In this document: positions 23,121 to 30,571 of the stretch, one piece after another
Position numbering within the stretch: the stretch's first letter is position 1
Layout: every line of letters begins with the position of its first letter
DNA from: DASPKT01 sp035626475
Lineage (GTDB): Bacteria > Pseudomonadota > Alphaproteobacteria > Azospirillales > Azospirillaceae
Direction: 5' to 3'
NCBI GenBank assembly: GCA_035626475.1
Contig: DASPNP010000059.1
Span: forward strand, 1-30,950
Length of the DNA stretch: 30,950 nucleotides
The notes under the pieces: model-generated
The model's input: only the letters and a program-made list of their open reading frames with translations
Database searches by the model: none
Told to the model about the DNA's origin: nothing
Made by a program: the position numbers and the translations under genes

Positions 23121-24050
23121 TCACGCCGCCATCAGCGCCTTGACATGGGCTGCGGTGGAGCTTGCGAGCGCCCGCAGGTCGTAGCCTCCCTCCAGCGCCG
23201 ACACGACGCGGCCCGCCGCGTGCCGGTCGGCGATGGCCGCCAGCTTGGCGGTGATCCAGGCGTAATCGTCCTCGGTCAGGTGCAGGTTCGCCAGCGGGTC
23301 GCGGGTGTGGGCGTCGAAGCCGGCGCTGATGATGACCAGTTCCGGCGCGAAGGCGTCCAGCTTCGGCAGCAGCTGGGTGGTGCAGGCGTGGCGGAACTCG
23401 GCGCTGCCGGACTGCGGGCCCAGCGCCACGTTCACCACATTGCCGAAGTCGCCCTTCTCGCGGGTGGAGCCTGTGCCGGGGTAGAGCGGCCACTGGTGGG
23501 TGGAGCCGTAGAAGATGCCGGCATCATGCTCGGCGTAGGACTGGGTGCCGTTGCCGTGATGGACGTCGAAGTCGATGATGGCGACGCGCGTCACGCCATG
23601 CTCGGCCCGCGCATGCTCCGCCGCGACCGCGACATTGTTGAACAGGCAGAAGCCCATGGCCTGGCCGGGCTCGGCATGGTGCCCCGGCGGGCGCACGGCG
23701 CAGAAGGCGTTGCGCACCTCGCCCCGGAACACCGCGTCCACGGCGGCGCAGACAGCGCCGGCCGCGCGCAGCGCCGCCTCGCCCGAACCCGGGGAGACCA
23801 CCGTGTCGGCGTCGATCGCCGCGTGCCCGGCCGCCGGGATGAGGGCCAGGACGCGCTCGACATGGTCCTTGGGATGCACGCGGGCCAGCTGCTCCACCGT
23901 CGCCCGGGGCGCCTCGCGCCGGTCCAGGAAGTGGAAGGCCTCGTCCTCCAGCGCCGCCAGCACGGCGCGCAGCCGGTCGGCGCATTCGGGATGGTCCTCG
24001 CCCGTGTCGTGCTCGAGGCAGGCCTGATGGGTGAAAAGCGCCGTGTGCAT
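23121..24050 (-). CDS. Histone-deacetylase-family (HDAC class II-like) Zn hydrolase
   Basis: A 309-residue arginase/deacetylase-fold protein. Active-site features: RPPGHHAEPGQAMGFCLFNN with H124/H125, the zinc ligands D162 and H164 (IIDFDVHHGNGTQ), D246 (ISAGFDAHTRDPL) and Y in LEGGYDL. All catalytic residues of HDAC/acetylpolyamine amidohydrolases are present. In bacteria such proteins deacetylate acetylpolyamines, small molecules or lysines; the substrate is not known. Gene context upstream of xseB-ispA-dxs is common in alphaproteobacteria. I start it at ATG 24048-24050, which aligns with MHTALFTHQACLEHDTG of relatives; two earlier ATGs (24081-24086) would add 12 residues. 93 bp separate it from xseB. 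Confidence 0.88.
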   Translation of the reverse strand: MHTALFTHQACLEHDTGEDHPECADRLRAVLAALEDEAFHFLDRREAPRATVEQLARVHPKDHVERVLALIPAAGHAAIDADTVVSPGSGEAALRAAGAVCAAVDAVFRGEVRNAFCAVRPPGHHAEPGQAMGFCLFNNVAVAAEHARAEHGVTRVAIIDFDVHHGNGTQSYAEHDAGIFYGSTHQWPLYPGTGSTREKGDFGNVVNVALGPQSGSAEFRHACTTQLLPKLDAFAPELVIISAGFDAHTRDPLANLHLTEDDYAWITAKLAAIADRHAAGRVVSALEGGYDLRALASSTAAHVKALMAA

Positions 24051-24155
24051 GCCGCGTCCGGGGGCTGGTTTCCTCGTCCCCATCATTTCAGAACGCGCAC
24101 CCTTTTTCCTAGTTCATTTCGGTCCCGTGACGCCGCACCCAGGCAGGGCCGCAGG

Positions 24156-24407
24156 TCAGTCGGCGCCGCGCCGGATGCGGAAGACGAAGGCGCCGCCCTC
24201 CTCGCCCGACTCCAGCAGGGTGTGGCCGGCCTCCTCGCACCAGACGCGGAAGTCGCGCGGGGCCGCCTTGTCGGTGGCCGTCACCCGCAGCACGCCGCCG
24301 GGCGGCAGCGCCTTCAGCGCCTTGCGCGCCCGCAGCACCGGCAGCGGGCAGATCAGGCCGGAACAGTCGATCGACGCCTCGTCGGCGCCCGCCGCTTCCC
24401 CGTTCAT
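24156..24407 (-). CDS. TusA-family sulfurtransferase
   Basis: An 83-residue SirA/TusA-like protein. The hallmark CPxP motif is present: IDCSGLICPLPVLRARKALK, with the persulfide-carrying Cys at position 20 and a second Cys at 15. RVTATDKAAPRDFRVWCEEAGHTL is the conserved second half. TusA relays sulfane sulfur to tRNA thiolation, molybdenum cofactor synthesis or sulfur oxidation. The exact role here is open. It lies 105 bp upstream of the deacetylase gene on the same strand and is divergent from an ArsR-type regulator (112 bp between). Confidence 0.87.
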   Translation of the reverse strand: MNGEAAGADEASIDCSGLICPLPVLRARKALKALPPGGVLRVTATDKAAPRDFRVWCEEAGHTLLESGEEGGAFVFRIRRGAD

Positions 24408-24519
24408 CGCACCCCCTCCGGTGAAAAGGCCATGAGACTCATATGGTTAATACTTCGCCCGCGGAATTTTTTTCGCGAGCGGCGCTTGACGGGCTTGCGG
24501 CGCGAACGATCTCGCTCCT

Positions 24520-24867
24520 ATGGACACCGAACTCCTCAAAGTCAACGCCCGGCGGGCCAGCGCGCTGATCAAGGCCATGGCCAATGAGCGGCGCCTCGTC
24601 ATCCTCTGCCACCTTGCCGAGGGCGAACGCTCCGTCGGCGAGTTGGAGGAGCTTGTCGGCCTCAGCCAGTCCGCGCTGTCGCAGCACCTGGCGCGGCTGC
24701 GCCGGGAAAAGCTGGTGCGCACCCGCCGGCGCGCGCAGACCATCTTCTACTCGCTGAACGGCGGTGAGGCGATGGCGGTCATGGCGACCCTGTCGGACCT
24801 GTTCGCCCCCAGTCGGTCGGACGGCAATCTGCACGCCGCCGCCCAGGCGATGCAGGCGGCGGACTGA
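24520..24867 (+). CDS. ArsR-family transcriptional repressor
   Basis: A 115-residue winged-helix dimer-forming repressor. The HTH core is RSVGELEELVGLSQSALSQH followed by LARLRREKLVRTRRRAQTIFYSL (residues 37-80), and the N-terminal ARRASALIKAMANERRLVILCHL is typical of the BigR/SqrR-like branch. Sulfide/persulfide sensors of that branch use two cysteines; here only C30 (ILCHL) is present and the second, C-terminal one is missing, so a disulfide or tetrasulfide switch would not be possible. The divergent TusA gene makes sulfur-related control tempting but unproven. ATG 24520; TTGACG at 24486-24491 could be its -35 but no good -10 follows. Confidence 0.87.
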   Translation: MDTELLKVNARRASALIKAMANERRLVILCHLAEGERSVGELEELVGLSQSALSQHLARLRREKLVRTRRRAQTIFYSLNGGEAMAVMATLSDLFAPSRSDGNLHAAAQAMQAAD

Positions 24868-24886
24868 CGCCACCCGGGAGCCCCCT

Positions 24887-24980
24887 CGTAGGTCGCATGA
24901 AGCCGCAGGCGCAATGCGACGGCATATGGATCGAAGGCCTTTCCTGTCGCATTGCGGCTTCGCCTCCATGCGACCTACGG
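24887..24980. repeat. Dispersed palindromic repeat, family A, copy 2
   Basis: Left arm 24887-24920, right arm 24946-24980, centre of 25 nt. The arms begin CGTAGGTCGCATGAAGCCGC and are nearly perfectly complementary over about 34 bp. Same element as 14075-14159. Its right arm overlaps the last proline codon and the TAG stop of the DUF423 gene. Confidence 0.85.
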
Positions 24981-25358
24981 CTTGTACTTGATCCCGGCTG
25001 CCGCGACGCACGCCCAGCCAACCATGAAGCTCAACCCGCCCAGCGGCGCCACGGCGCCCATCAGGCTCGGCCCCCACCAGCCCAGCGCGTAGAGCGCGCC
25101 CGGGAACAGCACGCAGCCCAGCGCGAAGGCGGCGCCGGCCGGCGCGGCGAACCGCGCGCCCTGCCGTCCCAGCAGCACCGCCGCCACGATCGCGGCGGCA
25201 TGGATCATCTGGTAGTGGCTGGCGATCCCCCAAAGCTCCGCCGCCCGCTCGCCCTTCAGCACCGTCAGCCCGTGCGACGCGAAGGCGCCCGCCGCCACCG
25301 CCATGGCGCCGAACAGCCCGGCGAGGATCAGCAGGAATGAGGCGGTGCGGTCGGACAT
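24975..25358 (-). CDS. DUF423 small integral membrane protein
   Basis: A 127-residue protein with four predicted membrane helices (starting LLILAGLFGAMAVAAGAFASHGL; then HAAAIVAAVLLGR; AAFALGCVLFPGALYALGW; GGLSFMVGWACVAAAG). GAFASHGL and the H-x-x-AI helix are typical of the YgdD/DUF423 family, whose function is unknown. Length is normal. GAGGG lies eight nt before the ATG at 25356-25358. The stop codon (24975-24977) is supplied by the family A repeat, so the C-terminal end may have changed when the repeat was inserted. A terminator separates it from upstream pirin. Confidence 0.85.
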   Translation of the reverse strand: MSDRTASFLLILAGLFGAMAVAAGAFASHGLTVLKGERAAELWGIASHYQMIHAAAIVAAVLLGRQGARFAAPAGAAFALGCVLFPGALYALGWWGPSLMGAVAPLGGLSFMVGWACVAAAGIKYKP

Positions 25359-25380
25359 GGATGAACCCTCGACAATGGAA

Positions 25381-25412
25381 AAGGGGGCGGAGCTTCGCAG
25401 CCCCGCCCCCTT
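25381..25412 (-). terminator. Terminator of the wrbA-pirin unit
   Basis: AAGGGGGCGG (25381-25390) and CCGCCCCCTT (25403-25412) form a perfect 10-bp stem, extendable inward with a wobble; on the minus strand it ends CCCCCTTTTCCATTG. Located 18 nt after the pirin stop. Confidence 0.7.
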
Positions 25413-25429
25413 CCTTCAATCCCCGAGCC

Positions 25430-26140
25430 TTACGCCGCCTGTGGCAGGTCGGCCAGCAGGATCTCGGCCTCGTCCAGCGCCTCGATGGTGAGGGTGGGCT
25501 CGGCCTTGATGGCGGCGCCGTCGCGGGTGTCGACGATGACGCCGTTGACCTTCACCCTTCCCTTCGCCGGCACCAGGTACGCCAGCCGGTCGCCGAGCTG
25601 GTGGGTCACCACCGTGCCCTTGGCCAAGGTGGCGCCGAGGATCGCCGCGTCCTGGTGGATCGGCAGCGCGTCGGTGCCCTGGTCCTGCGGCCGGCCGGAG
25701 GCGAGCGTCACCAGCTTGCCGGCGGCCTCGCCCTTCGGGAAGCTGCGCTGCTCCCAGCGGGGGGCCAGGCCGCGGCGGTTCGGGGTGATCCAGATCTGGA
25801 AGATCCGGGTCACATCGTCCTCGCGGTTGTACTCGGCATGGGCGATGCCGGTGCCGGCGGACATGACCTGCACGTCGCCCGCCTCGGTGCGGCCCTTGTT
25901 GCCGAGATGGTCCTCATGGCTGATCGCGCCCTCGCGGACATAGGTGATGATCTCCATGTCGCGGTGCGGGTGCGGGTCGAAGCCGGTGTGCGGCTGGATC
26001 GCGTCGTCGTTCCAGACCCGCAGCGGACCCCAGCCCATGCGGCCATAGTCCATGTAGTTGCCGAAGCTGAAATGGTGCTTGGCGTCCAGCCAGTCGATCC
26101 GGAAGGCGCCCAGGCTGTCGAAACGACGAACGTCGATCAT
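25430..26140 (-). CDS. Pirin-family protein (YhhW-like, bicupin)
   Basis: A 236-residue bicupin. Metal ligands occur at the same positions as in E. coli YhhW: H57 and H59 (FDPHPHRDMEIITY), H101 and E103 (GTGIAHAEYN). YhhW and human pirin have quercetin 2,3-dioxygenase activity in vitro; other bacterial pirins regulate pyruvate metabolism or respond to redox stress. The natural substrate is not known. The gene is 69 bp downstream of wrbA on the same strand, with a hairpin and a strong SD (AAGGAGAA) in the gap, and a terminator after it. The LysR/WrbA/pirin arrangement suggests a response to quinones or other electrophiles. Confidence 0.9.
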   Translation of the reverse strand: MIDVRRFDSLGAFRIDWLDAKHHFSFGNYMDYGRMGWGPLRVWNDDAIQPHTGFDPHPHRDMEIITYVREGAISHEDHLGNKGRTEAGDVQVMSAGTGIAHAEYNREDDVTRIFQIWITPNRRGLAPRWEQRSFPKGEAAGKLVTLASGRPQDQGTDALPIHQDAAILGATLAKGTVVTHQLGDRLAYLVPAKGRVKVNGVIVDTRDGAAIKAEPTLTIEALDEAEILLADLPQAA

Positions 26141-26152
26141 GACTTTCTCCTT

Positions 26153-26182
26153 CGCGGCCGGTGCCCTCGGCAGCCGGCCGCG
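26153..26182 (-). other. Strong hairpin between wrbA and pirin
   Basis: CGCGGCCGG (26153-26161) and CCGGCCGCG (26174-26182) pair perfectly over 9 bp, with a further TGCC/GGCA pairing inside. On the minus strand it lies just before the pirin SD and is not followed by a T-run, so it looks like an mRNA stability or processing element rather than a terminator. Confidence 0.45.
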
Positions 26183-26209
26183 TCATCCGCTCAGTAGCGC
26201 TTCACCAAA

Positions 26210-26812
26210 TTAGCCGTGAAGCTTGGCCGTGATCCGAGCCACATGGGCGCCCTGGAAGCGGGCCCCCTCCAGCTCGGTCTCGCTCGGCTGGCGCGAACCG
26301 TCGCCAGCGGCGATGGTGGTGGCGCCGTAGGGGCTGCCGCCGGTCACCTCGTCCAGCCGCATCTGGCCGGCGAAGCTGTAGGGCAGGCCCACGATCACCA
26401 TGCCATGGTGCAGCAGCATCGTGTGGGTGGACAGGATGGTGCTCTCCTGGCCGCCATGCTGGGTCGCGGTGGAGGCGAACACGCTGCCGACCTTGCCGAT
26501 CAGCGCGCCCTTGGCCCACAGGCCGCCGGTCTGGTCCCAGAAGTTCGCCATCTGCGAGGCCATGCGGCCGTAGCGGGTGGGCACGCCCAGGATGATGGCG
26601 TCGTACTCGGCCAGCTCCTGCGGGCTGGCGACCGGCGCGGCCTGGTCGACCTTCATGTGGGCCTTGCGGGCGACATCCTCGGGCACCAGCTCGGGCACGC
26701 GCTTGATGGTGACCTCGGTGTCGGCGACCGACCGGGCGCCCTCGGCGACGGCGGTCGCCATCTGCTCGATGTGGCCGTAGCTGCTGTAGTAGAGGACCAG
26801 GATCTTGGCCAT
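26210..26812 (-). CDS. wrbA: NAD(P)H:quinone oxidoreductase, type IV (WrbA)
   Basis: A 200-residue flavodoxin-like, tetrameric FMN enzyme that reduces quinones by two electrons and so avoids semiquinone radicals. FMN-site features are LVLYYSSYGHIEQMA (5-19), PTRYGRMASQMANFWDQTGG (about 77-96) and STATQHGGQE. Length is typical (about 198). The ATG at 26810-26812 has GAGGAGG eight nt upstream, which decides the start over a longer open frame. It is the first gene of the wrbA-pirin unit and is divergent from a LysR regulator with 149 bp between, the usual arrangement for a LysR-controlled target. Confidence 0.94.
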   Translation of the reverse strand: MAKILVLYYSSYGHIEQMATAVAEGARSVADTEVTIKRVPELVPEDVARKAHMKVDQAAPVASPQELAEYDAIILGVPTRYGRMASQMANFWDQTGGLWAKGALIGKVGSVFASTATQHGGQESTILSTHTMLLHHGMVIVGLPYSFAGQMRLDEVTGGSPYGATTIAAGDGSRQPSETELEGARFQGAHVARITAKLHG

Positions 26813-26922
26813 CGCGACAACCTCCTCAGGGGGTGGGGTTCTGGCCGCCAACCGGCCGCCCCGTCTTGCTGGGGTAAAGTTAATGCGTTGCCGGCTCGCT
26901 GATAATCCGCCAATCTGGAACA

Positions 26923-26940
26923 TGATTGTTGCGGTAATCA
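26923..26940. promoter_or_regulatory. Candidate LysR operator between wrbA and lysR
   Basis: TGATT (26923-26927) and AATCA (26936-26940) form a perfect inverted repeat, and the inner sequence contains a T-N11-A pattern typical of LysR-type binding sites. It lies 22 bp before the regulator start and about 110 bp from wrbA, fitting autoregulation and divergent control. GATAAT at 26901-26906 could be a nearby -10. Confidence 0.45.
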
Positions 26941-26961
26941 GGACAGTGCGGAAGACACGCC

Positions 26962-27912
26962 ATGGACCGGCTGGAGGAGATGTGCTTGTTCGCGCGGGTG
27001 GCGGAGACGCGCAGCTTCACCGCCGCCGCCCAGAAGCTGGGGCTCTCCAAGTCGGTGGCGAGCCGGCGGGTGGCGGAGCTGGAGGGGCGGCTGGGCGCCC
27101 GGCTGCTGAACCGCACCACCCGCCATATCAGCCTGACCGAGGCGGGCGAGGCCTTCTACAAGCGCTGCATCCGCATCCTGGCCGACGTGGAGGAGGCCGA
27201 GCGCGCCGCCACCGACCTGCACGGCGCGCCGCGCGGCCTGCTGAAGGTGGCGGCGCCCATGTCCTTCGGCATGCTGCACCTCGCCAAGGCCGTCGCCGAC
27301 TTCCTGGAGACCTATCCGGAGATCGAGCTGGCGATGGAGCTGAACGACCGCTTCGTCGACCTGGTCGAGGAGGGCTACGACGTGGCGGTGCGCATCGGCC
27401 GGCTGAAGGACAGCTCGCTGGTGGCGCGGCGCCTCTGCCCCGCCCGCCGCGTGGTCTGCGCCAGCCCCGGCTACCTGAAGCGGCGCGGCGTGCCGAAGGT
27501 CCCGGAGGAGCTCGCCCAGCACGACTGCCTCGTCTACACCAACAACCCGCAGCCCGACCTCTGGACTTTCCCAACCACACCCGGCCCCACCGCGCCCGGC
27601 GGCAGCGAGATGCGCGGCGTCCGCGTCTCCACCCGCCTCAGCGCCAACAATGGCGACGTGCTGCGCGCCGCCGCCGTGGCCGGCCAGGGCATCGTCGTGC
27701 TGCCCACCTTCATCGTCGGCGAGGACCTCGCCGCCGGCCGGCTGGAACCGGTGCTGCTGGACTGGACCGTGTCGGACCAGGGCGTCCACTGCGTCTACCC
27801 GCCCGGCCGCAACCTCAGCCCGAAGGTGCGCGTCTTCGTGGACTTCCTGGCGGGACGCTTCGGCCCGGTGCCTTACTGGGACGCGGGGCTTGCGGTGCTG
27901 AAGGGGGGGTGA
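26962..27912 (+). CDS. LysR-family transcriptional regulator
   Basis: A 316-residue regulator. Winged HTH at residues 1-60 (FARVAETRSFTAAAQKLGLS, then KSVASRRVAELEGRLG and LLNRTTR), linker helix, and a periplasmic-binding-protein-like effector domain from about residue 90. It belongs to the large DmlR/AaeR-like branch (RTTRHISLTEAGEAFYKRC). Divergent position next to wrbA-pirin suggests it controls these genes in response to a quinone or related compound; the effector is inferred. Start ATG 26962-26964, no strong SD. The downstream antiporter is 93 bp away on the same strand but has its own promoter candidate. Confidence 0.92.
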   Translation: MDRLEEMCLFARVAETRSFTAAAQKLGLSKSVASRRVAELEGRLGARLLNRTTRHISLTEAGEAFYKRCIRILADVEEAERAATDLHGAPRGLLKVAAPMSFGMLHLAKAVADFLETYPEIELAMELNDRFVDLVEEGYDVAVRIGRLKDSSLVARRLCPARRVVCASPGYLKRRGVPKVPEELAQHDCLVYTNNPQPDLWTFPTTPGPTAPGGSEMRGVRVSTRLSANNGDVLRAAAVAGQGIVVLPTFIVGEDLAAGRLEPVLLDWTVSDQGVHCVYPPGRNLSPKVRVFVDFLAGRFGPVPYWDAGLAVLKGG

Positions 27913-27939
27913 CTCCCCGGCGGAACGGCGCCGCCGCAC

Positions 27940-27969
27940 TTGCCCCCGCCCCCGCACGCCCGCTAGCTT
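27940..27969 (+). promoter_or_regulatory. Promoter candidate of the antiporter gene
   Basis: TTGCCC (27940-27945), 18 bp, TAGCTT (27964-27969), 36 bp before the ATG. Arrangement similar to that before the TPR gene. Modest match to consensus. Confidence 0.3.
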
Positions 27970-28005
27970 GTCCGCGGAAACGCCGGCCCGCAGCACACGA
28001 GTCCC

Positions 28006-30558
28006 ATGGACAGCATCGTCCCGCCCCTGTTCGCGCTCGCCGGCCTGCTGGGGCTGGTGGCGATGCTGCCGCCCCTGGCGCAGCGGCTGAAGCTGCCCTA
28101 CACGGTGCTGCTGGCGGGCGTCGGGACGGCGCTGGGCCTGCTTATCCACTTCACCGGCCGCAAGGTGCTGGGCGGGCCCATGGGCGACTTCCTGGTCGCG
28201 CTGGACGGGCTGGAACTGACCTCCTCCGCCTTCCTCTTCATCTTCCTGCCGATCCTGCTGTTCGAGACGGCGCTGGCGCTCGACGTGCGGCGGCTGCTGG
28301 ACGATCTGGCGCCGATCCTGGTGCTGGCGATCGCGGCGGTGCTGGTCTGCACCTTCTTCGTGGGCTTCGGCGTCTGGGCGGCGGCGGGCTGGTGGTACGG
28401 CAACTGGACCACGGTGGGGCTGACGGCGGCGCTGCTGCTGGGGGCCATCGTCGCCACCACGGACCCGGCGGCGGTGGTGGGCATCTTCCGCGATTTGGGC
28501 GCGCCGCGGCGCCTCTCGATCCTGGTCGAGGGCGAGAGCCTGTTCAACGACGCCGCCGCCATCGCGCTCTTCACCCTGCTGCTGGCGGCGCTTCTGGGGC
28601 GCGGCTCGGCCGACCCGGCGGACGCGGCGGTGAGCTTCCTGATCAAGTTCGCCGGCGGCCTCGCCATCGGCTGGACCATGGGCTACGTCGCCTGCCTGGT
28701 GGTCTCGCCCCTGCGCAACATGCCGCATGCCGAGATCACGGTGACGGTGTCGCTGGCCTATCTCGCCTTCATCCTGGGCGAGCATTACGCCCATGTCTCC
28801 GGCGTGGTGGCGGTGGTGACGGCGGCGCTGGTGGTGGGCTCGGTCGGCCGCACCCGCATCTCGCCGGACAGCTGGCACGGGCTGGAGACCGTCTGGGGCC
28901 AGCTGGGCTTCTGGGCCAACTCGCTGATCTTCCTGCTGGCCTCCATGCTGATCCCGCGCACCCTGATGGAGGCGACCTGGGGCCATTTCGTGCTGCTGGG
29001 GGCGCTGGTCGTCTCGGCCCTGGCGGCGCGGGCGGTGGTGATCTACGGCGCCATTCCGGCGCTGGTGCGGCTGCGCGTCGCCGACCGCATCAGCGGCCCC
29101 TACAAGGCGGTGATGCTGTGGGGCGGCCTGCGCGGCGCGGTCTCGCTGGCGCTGGCGCTGGCGGTGACCGAGAACCGGCGCGTGCCCGACGACGTGCAGA
29201 CGCTGGTGGCGGTGCTGGCGACCGGCTTCGTGCTCTTCACCCTGTTCGTCAACGGGCTGACGCTGCGCCCGCTGATCGGCCTCCTGGGGCTCGACAAGCT
29301 CACCCCGGCGGAGCTGTCCTTGCGCAACCGGGCGCTGGGCCTGTCGCTGTCGTCGGTGCGCGAGGGGGTGGAGAGTGTGGCGAAGAGCCTGCACATGGAC
29401 CCGTCCGGCGCCATCGACCCGCTGCTGGAGCGCGGCGCCCTGCTGGCCCAGGACGAGCTGGATTTGGAGGCGCGGCACGGCGGCCTGTCCTGCGACGACC
29501 GGGTCTTCATCGGCCTGACCACCCTGGCGCGGCGCGAGGAGGAGCTGTACCTCGCCTATTTCCGCGACGGCCTCATCAGCCGCCTCATCGCCCAGCGCGT
29601 CTTCGCCATCGCCGGCAAGCTGCAGGACGGCGCCAAGACCGGCCGGCGCGACGGCTATGAGCGCGCGGCGCGCGACGTGCTGCGCTTCCCGCCCAGCACC
29701 CGGCTGGCGCTGCGGCTGCAGCGGCGCACCGGCTGGCAGAAGCCGCTGGCGGCCGGCTTGGCGCGGCGCTTCGGCATCCTGGTCATCATGCGGCTGGCGC
29801 TGGGCGAGCTGGAGCGCTTCAATACCGCGCGCCTGACCGCGCTGCTGGGCCGCGAGGCCGGCGGGAGCCTGGCCGAGGTGCTGCGCGCCCGCCGCGCCGA
29901 GGTCGAGGAGGCGCTGGACGCGCTGCGGCTGCAGTATCCGAGCTATGTCGACGAGGTGCAGTCCCGCTATCTCGCCCGCGCCGGCCTGCGCATCGAGGAG
30001 CGGCAGGCCCGCATGCTCTTCGACGAGGCCATTATCAGCCGCGAAATCCTGAACGACCTGGAGCGCGACATCCGCCACCGCTGGATCGAGCTGGAACGCC
30101 CGCCCCGCCTGGATTTGGGCCTGTCGGCGGGCAGCCTGGTGGCGCGCGTGCCGCTCTTCGCCGGCCTGTCGGACGACCGGCTGCGCCAGATCGAGCGGCT
30201 GGTGAAGCCCCGGCTGGCGGTGCCGGGCGAACTGCTGGTGCGCCGCGGCGAGAAGGGCGACGCCATGTACTTCATCTCGTCGGGCGCCGTGGCGGTGCGC
30301 ATCCCCGGGCTGGAGCAGCCGGTGCGCCTCGGCACCGGCGACTTCTTCGGCGAGATGGCGCTGGTCCTGGACCAGCCGCGCAACGCCGACGTGGAGGCGC
30401 TGGGCTACTGCCGGCTGCTGGTGCTGGACCGGCGCGACTTCCGCCGGCTCTACCAGGCCGACCCCAACCTGCGCACCCACATCGACCGCGCCGTGGCCGC
30501 GCGCCTGTCCCCCGCCCCGGCGTCCGCCGCGGGGCTGGCGGCGCCGGCGGCGGGGTAG
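28006..30558 (+). CDS. CPA1-family Na+/H+ antiporter with cyclic-nucleotide-binding domain
   Basis: An 850-residue protein. Residues 1-425 form a CPA1/NhaP-type exchanger domain with about 12 membrane helices, including TTDPAAVVGIF (151-161) and the ion-site motif EGESLFNDAAAIALF with N181-D182. A cytoplasmic, mostly helical linker (about 430-705) follows. Residues about 713-825 are a cyclic-nucleotide-binding domain: GDFFGEMALVLDQPRNADV carries the phosphate-binding cassette with E783 and R792, which in CRP/PKA-type domains contact the ribose and phosphate of cAMP. The likely role is Na+ (or K+)/H+ exchange in the inner membrane gated by cAMP or cGMP. Animal sperm NHE has the same pairing plus a voltage sensor, which is missing here. 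The stop lies in a palindrome shared with the convergent gene. Confidence 0.9.
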   Translation: MDSIVPPLFALAGLLGLVAMLPPLAQRLKLPYTVLLAGVGTALGLLIHFTGRKVLGGPMGDFLVALDGLELTSSAFLFIFLPILLFETALALDVRRLLDDLAPILVLAIAAVLVCTFFVGFGVWAAAGWWYGNWTTVGLTAALLLGAIVATTDPAAVVGIFRDLGAPRRLSILVEGESLFNDAAAIALFTLLLAALLGRGSADPADAAVSFLIKFAGGLAIGWTMGYVACLVVSPLRNMPHAEITVTVSLAYLAFILGEHYAHVSGVVAVVTAALVVGSVGRTRISPDSWHGLETVWGQLGFWANSLIFLLASMLIPRTLMEATWGHFVLLGALVVSALAARAVVIYGAIPALVRLRVADRISGPYKAVMLWGGLRGAVSLALALAVTENRRVPDDVQTLVAVLATGFVLFTLFVNGLTLRPLIGLLGLDKLTPAELSLRNRALGLSLSSVREGVESVAKSLHMDPSGAIDPLLERGALLAQDELDLEARHGGLSCDDRVFIGLTTLARREEELYLAYFRDGLISRLIAQRVFAIAGKLQDGAKTGRRDGYERAARDVLRFPPSTRLALRLQRRTGWQKPLAAGLARRFGILVIMRLALGELERFNTARLTALLGREAGGSLAEVLRARRAEVEEALDALRLQYPSYVDEVQSRYLARAGLRIEERQARMLFDEAIISREILNDLERDIRHRWIELERPPRLDLGLSAGSLVARVPLFAGLSDDRLRQIERLVKPRLAVPGELLVRRGEKGDAMYFISSGAVAVRIPGLEQPVRLGTGDFFGEMALVLDQPRNADVEALGYCRLLVLDRRDFRRLYQADPNLRTHIDRAVAARLSPAPASAAGLAAPAAG

Positions 30559-30571
30559 GAGGAGCCTACCC
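30553..30571. terminator. Palindrome covering two convergent stop codons
   Basis: GGGTAGG (30553-30559) and CCTACCC (30565-30571) form a perfect 7-bp stem with the 5-nt loop AGGAG. The TAG of the antiporter (30556-30558) lies in the left arm and the TAG of the minus-strand gene (30566-30568) in the right arm. No T-run; possibly a weak shared transcription-end structure. Confidence 0.35.

Noticed and set aside
24408..24519. ArsR operator in the TusA/ArsR gap
   Set aside because: An A/T-rich run and a TTGACG are present, but no convincing inverted repeat could be found by eye.
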